From contig JAVSML010025232.1 in assembly GCA_038503035.1 (NCBI GenBank), positions 186,001-250,000 on the forward strand: a stretch of DNA of 64,000 nucleotides, given 5' to 3'. A model generated the notes under the pieces. The model had not been told where the DNA came from. It searched no databases and saw nothing but the letters and a program-made list of their open reading frames with translations. The first letter of the stretch is position 1. Every line of letters begins with the position of its first letter. The position numbers were made by a program, and so were the translations under genes. This DNA is from Crocodylus rhombifer. Lineage: Eukaryota > Chordata > Crocodylia > Crocodylidae. Positions 58,401 to 64,000 of the stretch are shown here, one piece after another.

Positions 58401-58695
58401 GATACATGCTTCCCCCTCACCCTCAGCTTAACTCACAGTGAAAGAGGAAAAATGACCACAGGTTTGCTTTCGTTTACTATGGAGTAGAAATGTGCTCATG
58501 AGCAATTTTCACACAGTAGCTGATGCACAGTAAATCCCTGCCTTTTCTTACTTCATGGAACCTGATTATGTACCCATGCCCATAGCGTAAAAACTTGAGT
58601 GGGGTTGTACATGAAAAGCAAGGGCTTTTTGGTGAGATCTTGTATTTCTGATATGACTGTCTAAGAGTATGTAGCGTATAAAAAGATGGACTTAC
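55461..58695 (-). other. DMGDH: DMGDH intron, remainder (3.2 kb)
   Basis: Unique-looking AT-rich DNA. I see a weak direct repeat (TTTAGCTTTCATTTACCATAGG near 58108 versus TTTGCTTTCGTTTACTATGG near 58461). There is no LINE, MITE end, exon or RNA gene that I can support. Confidence 0.55.
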
Positions 58696-58826
58696 CTCAG
58701 ATCATGGAGTTCTGACCCAGAGCCAGTGATAAGCATGAACTCCCCTGGATATAGCTGAGAGACTGTTAACTCAGCATAAACTTTGCCTGTTGGTGTTAGC
58801 ATGTGATTTATATTTGTGGTTCCCAC
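58696..58826 (-). CDS. DMGDH: DMGDH exon ([12 protein letters not shown]…)
   Basis: The first DMGDH exon in the window in transcript order. It has 131 bp, starts at phase 0 with [20 protein letters not shown] and ends SGSELHDL plus the first two bases of Arg. The acceptor is TATTATGTAG and the donor GTAAGT. The segment HMLTPxGxVxxELTV is typical of the GcvT-like half of DMGDH. The window therefore holds roughly the last 305 residues of a protein of about 860 residues. The FAD-binding oxidase half lies upstream, beyond 64000. Confidence 0.95.
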
Positions 58827-59387
58827 CTACATAATAGAATTTATAATTATTTCAGGTGCAAAATATACACTTGAGTCTGTTGATACTTTATAATGGCCCT
58901 CTTTTATGAATGAGTTTATGTTTTATGCATTCTCTTGCCAAAGTTCTGTATCTCTGTGCTTGAATCAATATTTTTGGTGTGGATATGCTTTTATGGATAA
59001 AAACATCAGCACCTAAGTTGGGCCCACATGTGAAAGAACAGGGGGTATCCATGCCCATCTTTTCTATGTTCATTTTTGTAGGTACAGTTTATCTCCCATG
59101 TTTCAGTCTGCTCTCCCAAGAATGATCAGTCAGTCAGCTAGCTGCCCAGATTTCAGATAATGAATGACAGATGTAAAAATATCAATGAAGTTACTGTTCT
59201 TTTGGAGAACAGTCATTTTGCTAGTTATATAGCATTAATAGTGTTTGCAAAATATTACAAATTATGTAATTAAATATTCAAGGTCTGATTCCAGTTCTAC
59301 TCACACGACTTTCATTCTAGTATAACTTTACTGCCTTTATAGAATTCCGCCTGATTTAGGCAAGTGGCCTCAGAATTATGCTCCATG

Positions 59388-59755
59388 TGAGGGCTGTCCA
59401 GCTTATTTGGCCCCGTAGTTTGGATTCAGCCCATAGGACTTCTTGTGGGCTGGATGACTTGCATCTGGTGGTAGGGTGGTGGCTTACTGGTGCGGTTGCC
59501 AATGGTGCTGTGTTGTTGCAGCTCCAGAACCCGGAGTGAACACTGCCACCACTCACCCCTGATCTTTTCTTCAGTTGCTGATTAGAGGCTCCAGTGGTGG
59601 CTGAAGACCCTGAATTCAGTGGTGGGCAAGAGGATAGGGGGACAAGTAGCAGCAGAGTCCAACCCCTGGGTTCTGGAGCTGCATCAATTCAGTGGCTCTA
59701 GCAGCTGTGCAGGCAGTAATTGTGAGCTGTATGCAGCTTTCAGACCACCACTTAG
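59388..59755. mobile_element. hAT-type foldback MITE, partial
   Basis: The left end GAGGGCTGTCCAGCTTATTTGG resembles the 'CAGGGCTGTCCAACTTATTTGGCCC' hAT terminus. Internally TTGCAGCTCCAGAACCC (about 59516) is mirrored by GGGTTCTGGAGCTGCA (about 59669), showing a foldback interior. The right end is not clear. Confidence 0.5.
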
Positions 59756-59756
59756 A

Positions 59757-59945
59757 CAAGGGGCGGGCAATTATTTTGGGCTGAGTGCCGCTTATTGAGT
59801 TTTGGCAAGCCATTGAGGGCCACATGACAGGCAGCCAGGAGCAGATAAATATTAATTTTCTAAATTTTTTAGGGGCCCTGTGTGCCGGATAGAATGGCCT
59901 GGAGGGTTGCATCCAGCCCGCGGGTCACATTTTGCCCACTGTGCC
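59757..59945. mobile_element. Short hAT-type MITE, decayed
   Basis: AAGGGGCGGGCAATTATTTTGGG at the left and ACATTTTGCCCACTGTG at the right are eroded versions of the CAGGGGTGGGCAA/TTGCCCACCCCTG termini seen at 54293. The flanking 8-mers no longer match. Confidence 0.55.
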
Positions 59946-60549
59946 TATGTGGTTAAATAAACAACTTTTGTGGTTACTAGATATTTACCAATAGGCTTTT
60001 GAGTTGTTCAATCTGTTCAATCATTCTTCTTTTTCTTCCTATTGGTAATACTGAAGCATCTTGAGAAAAGACACTGGCTTTGTCTTCACAGAGTGTTAAC
60101 CTCAGTGTTGCAGGGGCTGTGATGTCCCCTGGTGGCTGTGTGGCTCCTGCATGGCTCTGTCTCTAATGTACCCCTCCCCTAATTGCCCATGTGCCCCATC
60201 TTGTTCTTAAAGAAGGTTGGGTAAGGGAGGCTGCCCACAAGCCTGAGAGTGAGCCGTAGTCCATTCTAGTCTGTCCTGGACTCCACCCATCTCACTTCAG
60301 CCCTTAAGTTCAATATGCCCTCTTGGCCTGTCTGTGCCCCTGCACAGTGCCTGTAACCTTAAGGACTAGTTGTTTCTGTGCCCCTACAGGGCACCTGTAG
60401 CCTAGTGGCTAAGTGTGTGGCTCCACCCTTCCCTACACCACACCCCATGCCTCACAGTTCCTGTATCATCCTTCACTGTGTAGGAATCTCCTCCTCCTGC
60501 TCTCACTGTGCCTTTTAGCCCAGGTCTATGGTATTGGGGTCCCTAACCC

Positions 60550-60900
60550 TATCAGTTTCTGGTGGTGGTCCCTCTTGGACTTTTGGTCCCTCCTAGGGCC
60601 TGGCTCCACTCCTGGGCCAGTTGAGGTCTCCAGGCTCCCCTACTCTGGCAGTCCCCGACTGGTCCCTCTTGAACCTTTAGCCTCTCCTGGCCCCACTCTC
60701 AGGCCAGTTGAGACCTCCAGGCTCCCTGGCCAAACTTGCCCCCTGGACTCGGTTTCCAGCAGTGGCCCCTCCTGAACCTCTGACTCTGCTCCAGGCCAGT
60801 TGAGATCACCAGGCACCTTGGCCCTGGCAGCTTCTGGCTATAGCCGCTCTGCTAAGCTTGTAGACCCTCTGGTCCTGCTATTAGCCCATATCTGGGCCAC
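60550..60900. repeat. About 90-bp tandem repeat, 3-4 copies
   Basis: GGCCAGTTGAG starts at 60615, 60702 and 60794, and each is followed by a CCAGGC word. CCCTC(T/C)TGAACCT(T/C) recurs in step at about 60664 and 60767. The surrounding GC-rich DNA (60100-61340) has no identifiable gene. It may be the inside of an unclassified mobile element. Confidence 0.65.
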
Positions 60901-61680
60901 CAGCTCTCTGAGTAGGTCTTGACCCAGTCCTCAGCAGGTCTTGAAGCTAAACCATTGGTGGAACTTAAATTAAAACCATCTCAGCCCTCTGGCAGACCCC
61001 CAAATCCTTGCTGGGTTTAACATAAAATAAAGGTTATCTGTCAGCACCAATGAGCCTCTCTGCTCCACACAACTCTTCTTTGTTCCCAGGCCTGCAAAGT
61101 TGCTTCCTTCCAGTTCCACTGTCAATTCAGGAATCCTGTGCTCTGCAGCCAGGAGCTCCTCATGGCTTTCAAGGCTGGAGTGCCTGTCTGGCTCCAGCTC
61201 AGGGATTATATGGCACAAGCCCGGCCTTCTTCCAGTCAAGCGAGCCCCTAATCAGTCCCTCTCACCACCTGCAAGCTGCCTCTCAGGCTGCTTGCCCTCT
61301 CAAAGGGACAGGTACACCATCTGCCTTCTCACACTCAGGCTCAACCTTAGTTTTTCCCATATCACAGTACAAATTCATACATCTACATACCACTCAGTAT
61401 CACATGGTGAGGCAGCCACCACACTGACTGTAGGGCAGATCCCATGGTAGCCTTTAATGCTTGTTGCTACTATGAGTTTAATGTAGTAAAGGCATTCAGA
61501 CAGATGCATCCACAATAATCCAGACTGTCTCAAATTCTTTCCCATAAATCCATGGGGCACACATTCTCAGATGCTGTCTTCCCATTTACCCGTGCCCTAA
61601 CTCTTGACTGGAAATGATCAAGCTTCAGCACTTTGTTTAGGTTTAACCATTTCTTGTGTTTGGAAAAAACAGCTACTAAT

Positions 61681-62400
61681 TAGAGATGCACTGATATATC
61701 AGTCCATATCATACTGACAGTGATAAAAGGAAAGTTGGCATTAATCAGCAATCAGCTTTTTTTGGGCAGATGTAGCCAATAATGTCACCAATAAGTGCCA
61801 CGTGCATTGCACTCTTGCAGCATGCACGCAGCCAGGAATGCAGCCTAGCAGCTTGGAGAGTAGTCTCCTGCCAAGAAGTCTGGGGGTGGGGGGGGAGGGC
61901 AGATCAAGGCCTCCATGGTGAGGGAGGGAGTGGGGTTGGGGCTGGGGAAGGGGCAGGCACTGCCCAGCTGGGCCAGGGCAGGGAGGCGGATGGAGCCACA
62001 GGTAGCTCATCCCAGAGGGTGCAGAGGGGTACGGGTGGGAGGCAGCTCCTGGTGGCTGTGTGCACCCCCAGGGGAGGCATGGGGGCATGTGACCCCTGCA
62101 TTTGTGTGTGGGGTGAAGGCAAGCTGCCCACTGTGGGCTAGGGGCCAGGGGCTGTGCTGGCCTTTTCCTGGCAGTGGGGCTGGGGCTGTGCTCTAGGTGG
62201 GCAGGGGCAGAGTGGACAGTGGTGCTGGAAGAGGGGCTATAACCCACCCCGTAGCCCCCCTTCCCAGCACCACTGCCATCCTGAGTGCAGCCCCAACCCA
62301 GCTCCGCCCCCACTGGGAAGAGGCTGGCATAGCCCCTGGCCCTAAGCCCACAGTGGGCAGCCCACCCTCATTCTGTGCACAAACAAAACTGCAAACCAGC
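61681..62400. mobile_element. Second copy of the 2108-type hAT foldback family, right end missing
   Basis: It starts TAGAGATGCACTGATATATC (compare TAGGGGTGCACCGATA at 2108) and continues with AGCTTGGAGA, AAGTCTG, a GGGGG-rich block and GGAGCCACAGGTAGCTCATC. These are in the same order as in the first copy. The 3' half and right terminus are not recognisable, so no target duplication can be checked. Confidence 0.65.
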
Positions 62401-63982
62401 ACTTTAATAGAAATGTAATCCATTCATCCACTACAAAGGTTAAAAGCATTCGAAATAGCCAAGTTAGAATCATGCAAAGGAGCAACTCTATTTTGCCTAA
62501 AATCAGAGTTGCACAGATACCCTATGGGTTGACTGTTCTTAGGAGGAATAAGGTACCAGCTTGCCCACACTGAAATAAGCCAGACATATAGAACATTCTG
62601 CCTCTCACATAGACAGACAGGGGTACATAACAGCCTGCACAGCTATGGAGTAGTAATCTTTACTGTAATTACAGTTACTTGTTTCAACTTGGGATATAGG
62701 ATGAGTATATGTGTCCCCTTAATCACACATACACAGCTTGGACACCTTGTCCATTCATATCCACAATTATTTCAGGTATATTTCTGATTTGACAAGCCTA
62801 GGTGATGTCTAGGTGATTAACTGCCCTGCAAACCTTAATGATCAGTATGGCAAGGTAGATATTTCAGCCCTAAACAGCTTGCCAGTGAATATGTAGTAGT
62901 CTAGGGTTGCCAGTTTCCACAGGGTAAGAACAACATGCTTCTGAAATGTTTTGGCTCCCTCATCTGGCTTCTCTGCCCTTTACATGCCAAGAGGAGCTCT
63001 TCATGGATGTCTCATGTGAAGGTTCAGGGGCCAGTCCTGGTCACCCCATGTTTCCATCACAAACAAGGGTCTCAGCAGCATGGCACAGTGGTGATAGTGC
63101 GTGTAAAAGGTGTCTCATGAAAATCAGCATTAACTTGGTTCATATTTTCATGAACCAAGTTATGGAAGTATGAACCAGTACCTGTTGCTGCATTACTCCT
63201 AACAATGATCTGTTGCTACTCAATCTTCTCCAACCCCAAAAGAGCCTCTGAAACTTCATTAAAGTCTGCAGACAGCTCCTTCTGCAGATGCACAAAAAAA
63301 GAAAAACTGACTCCATAAAAAACAGCAGCTCTTAGTCTGGATAATAAGGAAAGGATGTTTCCAAACTTCTCCATGTAACATTGCTACCACATCAGCTTGG
63401 TTACTGTCAGGAAGTAACTTTTGCAGTCCTACACAATATCCTTCTGCAATGCTAAGAATGAACAGACAGCTTGCCTCATACCAAACCTGTGAATGAGTGA
63501 TGCAGTGAGATGTGATACTACATATCTCTGGATATTAGTCCAGGCAGTGGTATTGTTTGTTATGGCCACATATGCTGTCAGTAGAGATGCAAGATGTGGC
63601 TAAGAGGTGTTAAGATCCCTAGGGTGGTTACACATTCAGGAAGACCAGGCCACTGAATAGAGATTGCTTGGTGCAATGCCTCACCATGCAATCAGTTGAT
63701 AGGCTCCTCCACAAGGGATTCCTTTCTTTTGCCTATATATGAATGGATTTGGACTGGAAAAGATCATACAAATGACCAAATTTGAGGACAAAAAGGGATT
63801 TTATCCCCTGGTCAGACTACCATGGACTGTGGGGATTTTGGCCTTCCTTGGTAGCATGGGATACAGTCCTTTCTCTAAGCTCATCTGAACATATGTAAAC
63901 TAATTACTTCTCTGTTATTGCAGTGGCAGGGCAGTAGTGGTGCCTTCATGACTCCTGCTTTTACCTGTGGCATGCTATAGGG

Positions 63983-64000
63983 CAGGGATGTCCAAATTCC
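63983..64000. mobile_element. Left terminus of a hAT-type element cut by the window edge
   Basis: CAGGGATGTCCAAATTCC looks like the first bases of a CAGGG(A/G)TGTCCAA-type hAT MITE. Only 18 bases are present. Confidence 0.45.

Larger units (their letters stand above)
58827..64000 (-). other. DMGDH: DMGDH intron (partial, continues beyond the window)
   Basis: Intron upstream of the VGTTN exon. It carries MITEs at 59388-59945 and 61681-62400, and a GC-rich stretch with tandem repeats at 60100-61340. In 58830-59380, 61345-61680 and 62410-63980 I see nothing identifiable. Confidence 0.8.

Noticed and set aside
61741..62313. 190-codon proline-rich open frame on the minus strand
   Set aside because: It is a GC-rich interior of the second 2108-type MITE; low-complexity translation without domains.

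Overview
This window is vertebrate nuclear DNA, most likely from a sauropsid. A crocodilian is my favoured guess and a turtle is possible. The signs are split exons with GT-AG introns, a CpG-island promoter, many CR1 LINE fragments including classic 3' ends with 'TCTATGAT' tails, a Penelope-like element, an RTE-type LINE, and many hAT-type DNA transposons and foldback MITEs. There is no prokaryotic gene layout, CRISPR array or operon.

Two host genes are present, both on the minus strand. The right two thirds hold the last six coding exons of DMGDH (dimethylglycine dehydrogenase), at 58826-58696, 55230-55013, 53779-53622, 52518-52459, 33273-33139 and 21415-21200. Their splice phases join into one uninterrupted 305-residue C-terminus ending in TAA. 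The upstream exons lie beyond 64000. About 12 kb downstream of the DMGDH stop is the CpG island and first coding exon of ARSB (arylsulfatase B, 8960-8697). The rest of ARSB lies left of position 1, so 1-8696 is ARSB intron 1. This ARSB-DMGDH head-to-tail order on one strand matches the known vertebrate neighbourhood (human 5q14). The two enzymes are functionally unrelated: one acts in lysosomal glycosaminoglycan breakdown, the other in mitochondrial choline/one-carbon catabolism.

Most of the remaining sequence is intron or intergenic DNA packed with dead mobile elements. ARSB intron 1 has a degenerate LINE piece (1.3-1.9 kb), a 1-kb foldback hAT MITE with an exact 8-bp target duplication (2108-3118) and a long degenerate CR1 (about 4.95-8.18 kb). 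The ARSB-DMGDH interval has several hAT MITEs, a Penelope-like element split by a CR1 (about 14.3-15.7 kb), and large palindromic MITEs (18.0-19.2 kb). The last DMGDH intron (21.4-33.1 kb) is the most structured part. An RTE LINE inserted with a 5' inversion was later invaded by a 4.6-kb BED-finger hAT element in its 3' half and a 1.9-kb hAT element in its endonuclease half. The 33-52 kb intron has CR1 tails (one pair tandemly duplicated inside a SINE), foldback MITEs, a LINE of L3/CR1 type and SINE-like pieces. The 52-64 kb part is comparatively simple and has a 10-N assembly gap at 54490-54499.

I did not find a new biological system. The most notable things are the readable nested-insertion history, several long palindromic hAT-type foldback elements, and a 19-base exact duplication that abuts the assembly gap and may mark an assembly error.
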